NCBI GenBank assembly: GCA_964563855.1 | Contig: CAZLYU010000006.1 | Span: forward strand, 19,194 to 83,193 | From: JAFGRR01 sp964563855 | GTDB lineage: Bacteria > Planctomycetota > Phycisphaerae > UBA1845 > Fen-1342 | Reading direction: 5' to 3' | DNA: 64,000 nucleotides | Shown here: positions 17,436-25,670 of the stretch, piece by piece | Layout: the number at the start of each line of letters is the position of its first letter | Numbering within the stretch: the stretch's first letter is position 1 | Notes under the pieces: generated by a model | What the model was told of the DNA's origin: nothing | What the model saw: only the letters and a program-made list of their open reading frames with translations | Databases searched by the model: none | Program-made: the position numbers and the translations under genes

Positions 17436-18053
17436 TCAGCGTCGCATCGCGAGGGGCGCCGCGAGCAGCACCAGCAACATGGATGCTGGTTCTGGAATCA
17501 AGTTTCCAAAGGTAAGATCGTCAACCACCACGCCTTCAAAGCCACCGGCATTCACGCCGAGGGTGAAGGTTTGGAACGGTGTATCGCTGGTAAACCCGAC
17601 AAATGTCACACCGGAGGGGTCTACCCCAGCAAGCGTCGCCAGATCTACGACATCGCTACCGATGGTGATCGTCGCGCCGTCCGCCGAGGCGGGGCTTTCG
17701 AAGAAGGCTCCGAAAGCATCGACAGGACCACCAAAGTCAAATGTGTAGTCTGGAATGAATCCAGGGGCGCTGACGTCGGGGAACAACCCGAGTGCATTGT
17801 CGCCAGGACCCTGTTCGAAAATTTGGAAGTCGCTGGAAAATGAGCTCGTGCCATTCGCCGTAACAGTGAGCAAACCGAGCGGGACGGGTACGCCTTGGGC
17901 GAGTGTGCCGGTTGGAATACCGTCGAAGGTCTCGGTTTTCGGCGAAAGCAAGGTGGCTGCAAAGCCTGCTGGATCGCCGACGCTTGTGATCACCGCTGCG
18001 TGCGTTGATAACGCAAACGCGGCTCCACACGACACAAGAATGACCGAACGCAT
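17436..18053 (-). CDS. PEP-CTERM sorting-domain exported protein
   Basis: A 205-residue exported protein with a signal peptide (MRSVILVSCGAAFALSTHA). The mature part is a single beta-rich domain containing ITSVGDPAGFAATL, FDGIPTGTLAQGV, DYTFDFGGPVDAFGAFFE and FQTFTLGVNAGGFEGVVVDDLTFG, a layout common to PEP-CTERM sandwich proteins. The C-terminus is IPEPASMLLVLLAAPLAMRR, the sorting signal. The ATG at 18053 has GAGGAGGAAG upstream. A promoter and a hairpin leader lie upstream and a strong terminator downstream, so it is a one-gene unit. Its partner exosortase is elsewhere. Confidence 0.87.
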   Translation of the reverse strand: MRSVILVSCGAAFALSTHAAVITSVGDPAGFAATLLSPKTETFDGIPTGTLAQGVPVPLGLLTVTANGTSSFSSDFQIFEQGPGDNALGLFPDVSAPGFIPDYTFDFGGPVDAFGAFFESPASADGATITIGSDVVDLATLAGVDPSGVTFVGFTSDTPFQTFTLGVNAGGFEGVVVDDLTFGNLIPEPASMLLVLLAAPLAMRR

Positions 18054-18107
18054 TGGGACTTCCTCCTCTTTCTTCCCTAGCCGGCCCCAGAAATCCGGGG
18101 CAGCCAA

Positions 18108-18137
18108 GTGAGCGGCTCCTCCTCAAGATCCGCTCAC
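18108..18137 (-). promoter_or_regulatory. Leader stem-loop holding a Shine-Dalgarno-like loop
   Basis: Perfect 8-bp arms (GTGAGCGG / CCGCTCAC) enclose 14 bases containing GAGGAGGAG on the transcribed strand, between the predicted promoter and the real ribosome site of the PEP-CTERM gene. It could act as a decoy site or a stability hairpin. Confidence 0.35.
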
Positions 18138-18145
18138 CGAAAGTC

Positions 18146-18175
18146 AACATAGCCGAAGCAGCCTCGCTTTTTCAA
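18146..18175 (-). promoter_or_regulatory. Predicted sigma-70-type promoter of the PEP-CTERM gene
   Basis: On the minus strand: -35 TTGAAA (18170-18175, 5/6), 18-bp spacer, -10 TATGTT (18146-18151, 4/6), in an AT-rich patch of the divergent gap. Confidence 0.45.
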
Positions 18176-18214
18176 GTAAAAACTGCCATAAATTAGGACC
18201 TGCTCGACTTGAAC

Positions 18215-18237
18215 GATTCATGATCCGGTAATGAATC
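18215..18237. promoter_or_regulatory. Inverted repeat upstream of purB, operator candidate
   Basis: Perfect 7-bp arms GATTCAT / ATGAATC separated by 9 bp, 58 bp before the purB ATG in the divergent gap. Symmetry and position suit a dimeric regulator, but no factor is known. Confidence 0.3.
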
Positions 18238-18294
18238 CTTTGCAGTCGCCTCCCGACCGACTTACGTTGGTTATATGACGCAGGAGTTATCAGC

Positions 18295-19719
18295 ATGGCG
18301 ATGCAGAATTCGTTCGTTCATCCGCTAACTAGTCGCTACGCCAGCCAGCACATGCAGCATTTGTTCAGTCCGCAGAAGCGCCACGCGACGTGGCGTCGGG
18401 TCTGGGTCGCGCTGGCCCGCGCCCAGGCGGAGATCGGGCTGCCGATTACGGCGAAGCAGATTCGCGCCCTGGAGCGCGCTGTCGACGACATCGACTTCGA
18501 TGCCGCCCAGCGCTATGAGCAACAGTTCAGGCATGACGTCATGGCGCACATCCATGCGTTCGGCGACGCGGCCCCCGCGGCGCGTGGTGTTATCCATCTC
18601 GGCGCGACCAGTATGGACATTGTGGATAACGCCGACCTGGTCATCATGCGCGAAGCGTTGCAGATGCTGGAGGATCGGCTCGCGGAAGTCATCCGTGTAC
18701 TTGCAGACTTCTGTCTCGAGTATGCAGATGCCCCCACGCTCGGCTTCACCCATCTGCAGCCGGCGCAGTTGACCACGGTCGGCAAGCGCGGCGGTCTGTG
18801 GCTCGCCGAACTGGTCGACGACTATCACGCCCTGCAGGCCGTGCGGCGGGCGCTGAAAGGTCGTGGACTGCGCGGGGCCACCGGAACGCAGGCCTCGTTC
18901 ATGCAACTGCTGGGTTCGGCCGCGAAGGTGCACAAGCTCGAAAAGCGCTTCGCGCAGGAGCTCGGCTTCAGCGACTGCTATCCGGTTGTCGGTCAGACCT
19001 ACTCGCGCAAGGTGGACATCGGCGTGTTCGCGGCGCTCGGCTCGTTCGCGGCCAGCACGCACCGCATCTGCAACGACATCCGCCTGCTCGCGATGCTTAA
19101 GGAAGTCGAAGAGCCATTCGCCAAGTCGCAGGTCGGCAGCTCAGCCATGGCGTACAAACGCAATCCCATGCGGAGCGAGCGGGCGACGGGCCTGGCGCGC
19201 TATCTCATGAGCATCGCTCAATCGCCTTTCCAGACGCTCGCATCGCAGATGATGGAGCGCACGCTCGATGATTCGAGCAACAAACGCCTCGTCGTTCCCG
19301 AGGCGTTTCTGCTGGCCGACGCCCTGGCCGTGTTGCTATACAGCATCTGTGACGGGCTGGTGGTCTACCCGCAAACAATCCGCGCCCGCGTCATGGCCGA
19401 ACTGCCGTTCATCGCCACCGAGGACATCCTGATGGAGGCGGTCAAGGCGGGTGGTGATCGACAGGTGCTTCACGAACGCATTCGCCAGCACAGTCAGGCG
19501 GCGGCGGCAGAGGTCAAGCAACATGGTCGCCCGAATGATCTCATCGAGCGCCTGAGGCAAGACGCCGCGTTCGCCGATGTCAGACTCGATCGCGCGCTGC
19601 AGCCCGAACGCTATGTCGGACTCGCGCCGCAGCAGACCCGCAGCTTCATCAAGAAACATGTGTCCCCCTTGCTCGAAAAGCGCGACGCGGCGGCCGCACC
19701 GCCGCCGGTCACGATCTGA
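18295..19719 (+). CDS. purB: Adenylosuccinate lyase
   Basis: A 474-residue fumarase/aspartase-superfamily enzyme that cleaves SAICAR to AICAR and adenylosuccinate to AMP plus fumarate, acting as a cytoplasmic tetramer. Seen: DVMAHIHAFGD and VIHLGATSMDIVDNADL (first conserved region, with catalytic histidine), GFTHLQPAQLTTVGKR (second, with the TxxQPAQ block), and the superfamily signature GSSAMAYKRNPMRSE near residues 282-296, where alanine replaces the usual proline. Length agrees with animal-like and Bacteroidetes-type PurB. The ATG follows CAGGAG at about 8 bases. It stands alone and converges with a DUF1579-like gene. Confidence 0.95.
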   Translation: MAMQNSFVHPLTSRYASQHMQHLFSPQKRHATWRRVWVALARAQAEIGLPITAKQIRALERAVDDIDFDAAQRYEQQFRHDVMAHIHAFGDAAPAARGVIHLGATSMDIVDNADLVIMREALQMLEDRLAEVIRVLADFCLEYADAPTLGFTHLQPAQLTTVGKRGGLWLAELVDDYHALQAVRRALKGRGLRGATGTQASFMQLLGSAAKVHKLEKRFAQELGFSDCYPVVGQTYSRKVDIGVFAALGSFAASTHRICNDIRLLAMLKEVEEPFAKSQVGSSAMAYKRNPMRSERATGLARYLMSIAQSPFQTLASQMMERTLDDSSNKRLVVPEAFLLADALAVLLYSICDGLVVYPQTIRARVMAELPFIATEDILMEAVKAGGDRQVLHERIRQHSQAAAAEVKQHGRPNDLIERLRQDAAFADVRLDRALQPERYVGLAPQQTRSFIKKHVSPLLEKRDAAAAPPPVTI

Positions 19720-19764
19720 CGAGCGCTGCGCTCTGACGGTTGCCGCGCTTGCGCGGCGCCGCAG

Positions 19765-20412
19765 CTACTGACGCTCGTAAGTGATCTCCATCACCTTGTA
19801 GTCGTCGCCGGCGTGCAGGTCATACACCTCGAAGACGTGCTTGTCCTTATTGACCATGCGCGTCACCGACTTGACCATCCGCCCGGTGACGTTGAGCATC
19901 GGCTCATCCATTTCGCCGTACATGGTGAACGTCTTGCCGTCCGGCGATGAGCCGGTGAACTTGAGCAGGTAGGTGGCCATGTTGTCGCACCACGTGGCGA
20001 CATACATGTTGCGCACGCGGTCGTAGCCGGTGAACCCGATGCCTTCGAAAGTCATCTTCTGCATCTGACCCTTGTCGTCGGGCATCATCATTTCCGAGGT
20101 CATGTGCTCTTGAATGAAGCGTTTGCCCAGCACCCATTTGATCTCCGACTCGCCCTGCGTGACGCTGGCTTCTGAGCCCGGGCCACCCCACCACATCTTG
20201 GTCGTGATTTTCCACGAGCCGACCAGGGGCGCCAGCCATTCGTGATGCTTGCCCGGCTGCATCGTCTTCGACCACGCCTCCATCATCTCCGCCCGCTCAG
20301 CCGCGCTTGGCTGGTTGGGACTTTGTTCGTGATCCGAAGAAATTGCCGTTGTGCTTACGCCCAGCGCAATCGCCGCGCCCAGCGCCGCCGCAATCATGTA
20401 ACGAGCGTGCAT
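19765..20412 (-). CDS. Exported DUF1579-like protein
   Basis: A 215-residue protein with a signal peptide (MHARYMIAAALGAAIALGV). The core resembles the DUF1579 beta-barrel family: HEWLAPLVGSWKITTKMWWG, GESEIKWVLGKRFIQEHMT, FEGIGFTGYDRVRNMYVATW and a closing MEITYERQ. The family is widespread in planctomycetes and has no agreed function; its calycin-like fold suggests binding of a hydrophobic or small ligand. The ATG at 20412 has AGGAG 5 bases upstream. Confidence 0.85.
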   Translation of the reverse strand: MHARYMIAAALGAAIALGVSTTAISSDHEQSPNQPSAAERAEMMEAWSKTMQPGKHHEWLAPLVGSWKITTKMWWGGPGSEASVTQGESEIKWVLGKRFIQEHMTSEMMMPDDKGQMQKMTFEGIGFTGYDRVRNMYVATWCDNMATYLLKFTGSSPDGKTFTMYGEMDEPMLNVTGRMVKSVTRMVNKDKHVFEVYDLHAGDDYKVMEITYERQ

Positions 20413-20568
20413 CGCGTTCTCCTGTGAGCAGGTGCTGACGAAAATGTCAGTTGATCTGCGGAGACCGGCGCTCCGCGCCCGAATAGGCTCATATTGTGAT
20501 GCATTCGCGAACCCCACGCCAGCACACCCGTATCACTCATCAGAACAACTCTCGCAGGGAGATCGTCC

Positions 20569-20892
20569 ATGGATATTCAGGTGGTTGTCCGCGGCGTTGA
20601 TGATGGTGCAAAGGGCCTGCGCCAACTCAGCGAGGAAAAAATCACGGCGGCGCTGGATCGCTTTGAAAGCGATGTCATCAGCGTGCGCATCCGTGTGGAG
20701 GACGAGACCGGACCCGCCAAGAACGGCGTCGACAAATGGTGCTCGGTCGACGTGAAGACGCGCACCGGCGAGGTGGTCATCAAAGAGCAAGCGGATCAGT
20801 TCGAGGCGGCCATCCACGCCGCTGCCGATCGCCTACGCCAAACCATGAGCCGGGAGCGGGCCAAGCTCAAGCACGGTATTGGCGAAGGCTAG
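20569..20892 (+). CDS. Ribosome hibernation-promoting factor / RaiA family protein
   Basis: A 107-residue short-form HPF/RaiA protein. The N-terminus MDIQVVVRGVDDGAKGLRQLSEEKI, the RFESDVISVRIRVEDETGP strand and the C-terminal helix FEAAIHAAADRLRQTMSRER match the beta-alpha-beta-beta-beta-alpha fold that binds the 30S decoding site and quiets ribosomes in stationary phase. It lacks the C-terminal dimerisation domain of long HPF. The ATG has GGGAG upstream. It stands alone and is probably growth-phase regulated, though no site is evident. Confidence 0.85.
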   Translation: MDIQVVVRGVDDGAKGLRQLSEEKITAALDRFESDVISVRIRVEDETGPAKNGVDKWCSVDVKTRTGEVVIKEQADQFEAAIHAAADRLRQTMSRERAKLKHGIGEG

Positions 20893-21088
20893 GCGAACGC
20901 TCCGGCTGGTCGCGTGACCGCGCGATACTCAGCGCGGTTGCCATGGCTGCCAGCGCGGACGAACGAGATCAGTTGGACGCGTGGTCGCGGCGGGTTCACC
21001 CGGCGTAGCGGCGAGGCAACGGGCGCTCGGGCGCGGCGGCGCTGCTCAAAAGTGGCGCCGATGCCGACGTCGTCGGTACACTCAGTGA

Positions 21089-21475
21089 ATGATGGGTATT
21101 GACCTGCGATCAATGAGCGTGCTTGCCGCCGCGGCGCTGACCGTTGTGCTGCTCAGCGGCTGCACCGAGCAGCGTTTCGCGCGCGAGCGATTCGAGTCGC
21201 GCAATGAGCGCTTGGCGTACACGCTCGGCCGCTACGGGCGCAGCGAAGCACAGCGGCCCGACCGCATGAGCTACGCGTTCGGTCGCGTCGGCAGGGCCAT
21301 CGAGATCGATGCACGACGCACGCGCGAGGCAACGCCCGAACGCGTCGTCAACTGGGTCGATCGTGACGTGCGCCGAATGCAGGAACGCGCCCCGCTCTAC
21401 AAGCAAAAGATCGGCGACACGCTCGATGGCCGCGTCGAGACGCTCGAGCGGATCGCGATCAGCCTTTTTTACTGA
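21089..21475 (+). CDS. Small lipoprotein of unknown function
   Basis: A 128-residue lipoprotein: hydrophobic stretch then lipobox VVLLSGC, cysteine near residue 25. The mature part is short, strongly charged and mainly helical, with many Arg and Glu residues (ESRNERLAYTLGRYGRSEAQ). No domain is recognisable. It ends 18 bp from the convergent DinB-like gene; CGATCAG / CTGATCG arms (7 bp) spanning its final codons could form a hairpin. Confidence 0.7.
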   Translation: MMGIDLRSMSVLAAAALTVVLLSGCTEQRFARERFESRNERLAYTLGRYGRSEAQRPDRMSYAFGRVGRAIEIDARRTREATPERVVNWVDRDVRRMQERAPLYKQKIGDTLDGRVETLERIAISLFY

Positions 21476-21492
21476 TCGGCAGCTAAAGCAAG

Positions 21493-22005
21493 TTACAGCG
21501 TGCCGCCGCGCGACCACTTCACGCCGTCGCCGTGGTCGATGCGCAGCCGCAAGCTGAGCTGTGCGGCGTGGTGTTGGATGTGTCGGGTGTTGTAGACGTG
21601 CAACTCGCCGCGCGAGATCTTGAGCCACGGGAAGCCGCACGGGGCCGCCAGCGACGCGGCGGTTTCCGCCGCGATCACGTCGGTCGCTTTCCGGCGGCAG
21701 AAGGCGAGGTAGCGCTCGATGCTGGGGCGGTCGTAGCGCAGCTCCTGCAGCTTGTCTTTCATCTCCTCGTAGTCGCGGAAAAAGTCTTTGCTGTCGCGGT
21801 GGAATGCCTGCGCGAGCATGGCGTCGGTGTTTTCGCTCAGATAACAGTCGGTGAAGAACAGCGCGTGAAATGCGACCTGGTTGAACGTCAGATCACGCAC
21901 GGGCTCGTCCCAATGACTGTCGGGGCAGGCTTCGATGCCGCCCGCCAGCATGTTGAGCGCGCCGTGCATCTGATTCGCCAGCAGAGATTGGACAAGTTCG
22001 ATCAC
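21493..22005 (-). CDS. DinB/YfiT-like four-helix metalloprotein
   Basis: A 170-residue cytoplasmic protein with the DinB-superfamily four-helix pattern. Possible metal-binding histidines occur in FNQVAFHALFFTD (first) and in YNTRHIQHHAAQL (last two), the standard three-His arrangement. Relatives include thiol transferases and mycothiol-dependent enzymes, and the substrate is unknown. The likely start is GTG 22005 with GGAA upstream; a longer frame lacks support. Confidence 0.8.
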   Translation of the reverse strand: MIELVQSLLANQMHGALNMLAGGIEACPDSHWDEPVRDLTFNQVAFHALFFTDCYLSENTDAMLAQAFHRDSKDFFRDYEEMKDKLQELRYDRPSIERYLAFCRRKATDVIAAETAASLAAPCGFPWLKISRGELHVYNTRHIQHHAAQLSLRLRIDHGDGVKWSRGGTL

Positions 22006-22054
22006 GTCGATTCCTTGTGCGTGATTTGGCGACGTGCGAGGTTGTTGGCCGCCA

Positions 22055-23344
22055 CTACTCCGCGAAGGGCGCCAGGACGGTTTCCGCCGCGTCCGCTGTC
22101 CGCCGCGCGATCCACTGACAGGTCGCATGTTGGTAGATCAACTGGTCACCGACAAACGCCGCCTCGTCGCCGCATTCGGGTTCGTCGGCGAACGTCGCGG
22201 CCGTGCGGCTGATGTCGGTCTGTGCGCCGGCGGCGTCGACGAATGACAGCCCGGTCGTCACTTGGGCGTTTTGAAACGTGAAGGGGAGGGGGCGTCGATC
22301 CGGGGCGAAGGCGTTGTCGAGTGCGTAGATGCGGAGCGCCACGCCGTCGCTGCCGACAGCGAGCGGGTAGGCGTCAGCGATCGCGATCGGCGTCTCCGTC
22401 TGCTCGCCGCTCACCAGATTGCGCTGCGCGAACGTGTACCGACCCGCGAGATTCGACGGGTCGACGTCATCCGCTGCGGCTCCAGGTTGCGTCCACGTCA
22501 CCCAGGACGCGATGTCGCCGGCCAAGTCGAACCGGTCGATGGCGGTGGCTGTCGCGAGTGCGGTGATCTGGCCGGTTTCGAGGTCGAGAACGAGCAGTTG
22601 CTGCTTGGGGAGGAGGGCGTCTGCGTCGGAGGGCAGGTCGGCGATCAAAACGACTCGAGTCCCATCGAGCACCGGACTCAAGATCGAAAGCGTGTAGCCC
22701 GGGACGTCCACCGGCGTGAGCAACCCGTCTTGCAGATTGACGACCGCCAAGTCGGGCGCGAGCCGCGCGGCGCTGAATTGTTGGATGAGCGCCCGACCGT
22801 CGCTCACGTCGGCGACTTCGATGAACACCCGCTCGTTTTCATTCGGCGTGCCGATGAGCAATTCGGTTTGGGCGCCGGTGGCGACGTCGAGCACCTGCAA
22901 CGCCGCGCTGTCGGTCGTTCGCGAAAAATCGCTCCACGCCACGTACTCGCCGTCGGTCTTGAACGTGGCGTACGCGGCGTCGCCGGTTAGCGTGTAACGG
23001 TTTTGCTCGGCGCCGGTGACGGGATCGACGATCGCGATCTCGGTCACGGTTTGTTCGAACAGGCTCTGGCCCTGATCGAAACCGGGATCGAAGAACGCGA
23101 GCGGGTTGTCGCGAACTGCTTCTCGAATGGTTTCAAAAGCGGCGGTATTGTCGAATCGCACGAACACGACCCGGAATTCATTGCCGCCGACGAGTTGTGT
23201 CTGCAGCGCGGCGCCTTCGAACGACCCCAGATAGCCGCCTGGGCCGAAGAACAGGCCGCCGCAGCCCGTGAGCGCTGCCGCGAAAGAAGCGAGCAGCAGA
23301 GCGTGACAGAGACGAGCAGGTCGCGGGCGTTGCATGGCGGTCAT
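22055..23344 (-). CDS. Lipoprotein with TolB/WD40-like propeller
   Basis: A 429-residue lipoprotein with lipobox FAAALTGC (cysteine near residue 28) after MTAMQRPRPARLCHALLL. The mature part consists of repeated beta segments of about 50-60 residues, such as YVAWSDFSRTTDSAALQVLDVATGAQTE (in pieces) and LLVLDLETGQITALATA, which is typical of TolB-like or YVTN propellers that report values. The ATG at 23344 has GAGGGA 8 bases upstream. It diverges from sdhA across 295 bp. No catalytic motif is present. Confidence 0.78.
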   Translation of the reverse strand: MTAMQRPRPARLCHALLLASFAAALTGCGGLFFGPGGYLGSFEGAALQTQLVGGNEFRVVFVRFDNTAAFETIREAVRDNPLAFFDPGFDQGQSLFEQTVTEIAIVDPVTGAEQNRYTLTGDAAYATFKTDGEYVAWSDFSRTTDSAALQVLDVATGAQTELLIGTPNENERVFIEVADVSDGRALIQQFSAARLAPDLAVVNLQDGLLTPVDVPGYTLSILSPVLDGTRVVLIADLPSDADALLPKQQLLVLDLETGQITALATATAIDRFDLAGDIASWVTWTQPGAAADDVDPSNLAGRYTFAQRNLVSGEQTETPIAIADAYPLAVGSDGVALRIYALDNAFAPDRRPLPFTFQNAQVTTGLSFVDAAGAQTDISRTAATFADEPECGDEAAFVGDQLIYQHATCQWIARRTADAAETVLAPFAE

Positions 23345-23500
23345 CGTGGGTTCCCTCGCAAGCCGTTGTTGGGTAAGGCCCGGTAACGTTCCGATGAAGG
23401 TAATGCCCGCGGGCACGGGCACAAAGCGCTTTCTGAGGCGCGGCGGAAACAGAGCAATGCCTGCGCGGTGTTCGCATGAGGCATGGGTGGGGTCGTCGGC

Positions 23501-23521
23501 CGTTTCAGCGATGCTGAAACG
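23501..23521. promoter_or_regulatory. Palindrome upstream of sdhA, operator candidate
   Basis: Perfect 9-bp arms (CGTTTCAGC / GCTGAAACG) around GAT. The centre lies about 50 bp upstream of a TATACT box and 129 bp before the sdhA ATG, in the sdhA/lipoprotein divergent region. No known box from memory matches it. Confidence 0.45.
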
Positions 23522-23557
23522 TTCTGACGCGGTGGGCGGCGACCCTCGCAAGTTCCG

Positions 23558-23563
23558 TATACT
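23558..23563 (+). promoter_or_regulatory. Possible -10 box for sdhAB
   Basis: TATACT (5/6) lies 76 bp before the sdhA ATG. The -35 position has no good match, which would suit an activated promoter with the palindrome at 23501-23521. Confidence 0.35.
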
Positions 23564-23639
23564 CTAGCGTGCGTTAATCGCTCAGCGCGTCGCTACTCGC
23601 AACGCGCGAGATTGCTCTCATGAAAGGCAGTGAGAATCA

Positions 23640-25649
23640 ATGGCTAAGCCGCGCGTCGTGATCATCGGAGGAGGCCTCGCCGGACTGTCCGCAGCGATGA
23701 AACTGGCGGAAGACGAGGTGCAGGTCGACCTGATCAGCATGGTTCCCGTAAAGCGCTCGCACAGCGTCTGCGCGCAGGGCGGCATCAATTGCGTGAACAA
23801 GTTCACGCGCGCCCAAGGTGACAACGAGTGGAATCACTTCGATGACACCGTTTATGGCGGCGAGTTTCTGAACAACCAGCCGCTCGTCAAAGAGATGGCC
23901 GACTGGGCGCCCAAGATCGTCGATCTCGCCGACCGCATCGGCGTGCCGTTCAACCGCTCGCCGGAGGGCAACATGGCGGTGCGGCGTTTCGGCGGCACGT
24001 TGTTCAAGCGTACGGTGTACGCCGGCGCCTCGACGGGGCAGCAGCTGCTGTACGGGCTCGATGAGCAGGTGCGGCGCTGGGAGGCTGAGGGGCGCATCAA
24101 CAAATACGAATTTTGGGAGTTCCTCGGACCCGTGCTCGACGAGAACGGCGTGTGTCGCGGCGCGATCGCGCAGGACATGTTCTCGCTCGAAATCCGCGCG
24201 TTTCCGGCTGACGCGGTCATCATGGCGACCGGTGGCAACGGGCTCGTGTTCGGGAAGAGCACGATGTCGATGGTGTGCACGGGCGGTGCGAACGCGCGGG
24301 CGTTCAAGGCCGGCGTGATCTACGCGAACGGCGAGTTCGTGCAGGTTCATCCGACGGCGATTCCTGGCGCCGACAAATTGCGACTCATCAGCGAAGCGGC
24401 GCGCGGCGAATCGGGCCGCGTGTGGGCGCCGCGGAAGCAGGGCGATCATCGCCATCCGACGCAGATCGCCGAGAGCGAACGGCTCTACTTCCTCGAAGAG
24501 AAGTATCCGAAGTACGGCAATCTCGTGCCGCGCGACATCGCGACGCGCGAGATCTTCAGCATGTGCAAGGAAGGCTACAGCGTCGACCCAGACACCTACG
24601 CGGTCTACCTCGATCTGACCGAGCAGGCGACCGGCATCAAGCCGCAAGTGCTGCGCAAGAAGCTGGGCAACATTCTCGAGATCTACGAGAAGTTCAAGGG
24701 CGTCGATCCGCTGAGCGAGCCCATGAAGATCTTCCCCGCGGTGCACTACACGATGGGCGGGTTGTGGGTCGACTACGAGCGCAACGATGCGACCGGCGGC
24801 GTCGTGCTTGATTCCCCGCGTAATCAGCAGACCAACGTGCCGGGCCTGTTCGCGATTGGCGAAGCGGACTATCAGTACCACGGTGCGAATCGACTCGGCG
24901 CGAACTCGTTGCTGAGCTGCATCTTCGCGGGGTTGATCGCCGGGCCGGCGTGCAAGTCGTATCTGCAGAATACGGCCGGCGGCGCGGGCAACGGGGCGCA
25001 GCAGGCGCTCTTCGATCGCGAAGTGAATCGGCATACCGCCGAGTTCAAGCAGTTCATCAAGCGCGACGGCGACGAGAACCCGTACAAGCTGCATCGCGAG
25101 CTTGGAGAGTTGATGACGCGCAACTGCACTGTGGTGCGCGACAATCGCGAACTTGACCAGACGCTCGACGAGATCGACAAATTGACCGATCGCTACGCGC
25201 GGGCGTCGCTCAGCGACCGCAGCGAATGGACCAATCAGAATCTCAGCTTCACGCGTGCTCTGGGCGACATGTTGCTGCTGGCGCGGGTCATCGCCGACGG
25301 CGCTTTGCGTCGCAACGAATGCCGCGGCGCCCACTTCAAGCCGGAGTTTCAGATTCCCGCGCCGAGCAGCGACGACCCGCAAGAGCTGCATCGTCAGGCG
25401 GAGGAGTGGTGTGCACGCTATCACGAACAGAACAAGCAGTGGCTTAAGACCACGATGGTCCGCTACAGCCCGTCGGGCGTGCAGTTTGACTATGAGCCCG
25501 TCGATCTCAGCTCGATCCCGCCGCGCCCGCGCACTTATGGTGTGAAAGGCGGCGACATCATCGAGCGCGTGTGGAAGGAAGAATACGTGGGTAAGGCGCG
25601 CGAGCTGCTGACCAGCGACGCGCCCGCGCCCGAGATGGCGACCGCTTAG
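23640..25649 (+). CDS. sdhA: Succinate dehydrogenase/fumarate reductase flavoprotein subunit
   Basis: A 669-residue FAD subunit of complex II, linking the citric acid cycle to the quinone pool. Seen: GGGLAGLSAAMKLAE (FAD-binding), HSVCAQGGIN with H41 as the likely covalent-FAD histidine, MATGGNGLVFGKST, QVHPTAIPG, HYTMGGLWVDYE (active-site region), FAIGEADYQYHGANRLGANSLLSC, and RGAHFKPEF near the end. Length and the HGANRLGANSLLSC wording fit the longer type of the Bacillus, Bacteroidetes and planctomycete groups. sdhB follows 21 bp later. An sdhC cytochrome b anchor, normally the first gene, is not present upstream or downstream. Confidence 0.95.
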   Translation: MAKPRVVIIGGGLAGLSAAMKLAEDEVQVDLISMVPVKRSHSVCAQGGINCVNKFTRAQGDNEWNHFDDTVYGGEFLNNQPLVKEMADWAPKIVDLADRIGVPFNRSPEGNMAVRRFGGTLFKRTVYAGASTGQQLLYGLDEQVRRWEAEGRINKYEFWEFLGPVLDENGVCRGAIAQDMFSLEIRAFPADAVIMATGGNGLVFGKSTMSMVCTGGANARAFKAGVIYANGEFVQVHPTAIPGADKLRLISEAARGESGRVWAPRKQGDHRHPTQIAESERLYFLEEKYPKYGNLVPRDIATREIFSMCKEGYSVDPDTYAVYLDLTEQATGIKPQVLRKKLGNILEIYEKFKGVDPLSEPMKIFPAVHYTMGGLWVDYERNDATGGVVLDSPRNQQTNVPGLFAIGEADYQYHGANRLGANSLLSCIFAGLIAGPACKSYLQNTAGGAGNGAQQALFDREVNRHTAEFKQFIKRDGDENPYKLHRELGELMTRNCTVVRDNRELDQTLDEIDKLTDRYARASLSDRSEWTNQNLSFTRALGDMLLLARVIADGALRRNECRGAHFKPEFQIPAPSSDDPQELHRQAEEWCARYHEQNKQWLKTTMVRYSPSGVQFDYEPVDLSSIPPRPRTYGVKGGDIIERVWKEEYVGKARELLTSDAPAPEMATA

Positions 25650-25670
25650 ACGCCGATTGCGAGGTGAGGC

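Noticed and set aside
23637..25424. Long antisense open frame over sdhA
   Set aside because: Composition (Arg, Val, His, Asp) is typical of antisense shadows, while the plus frame is clearly SdhA.
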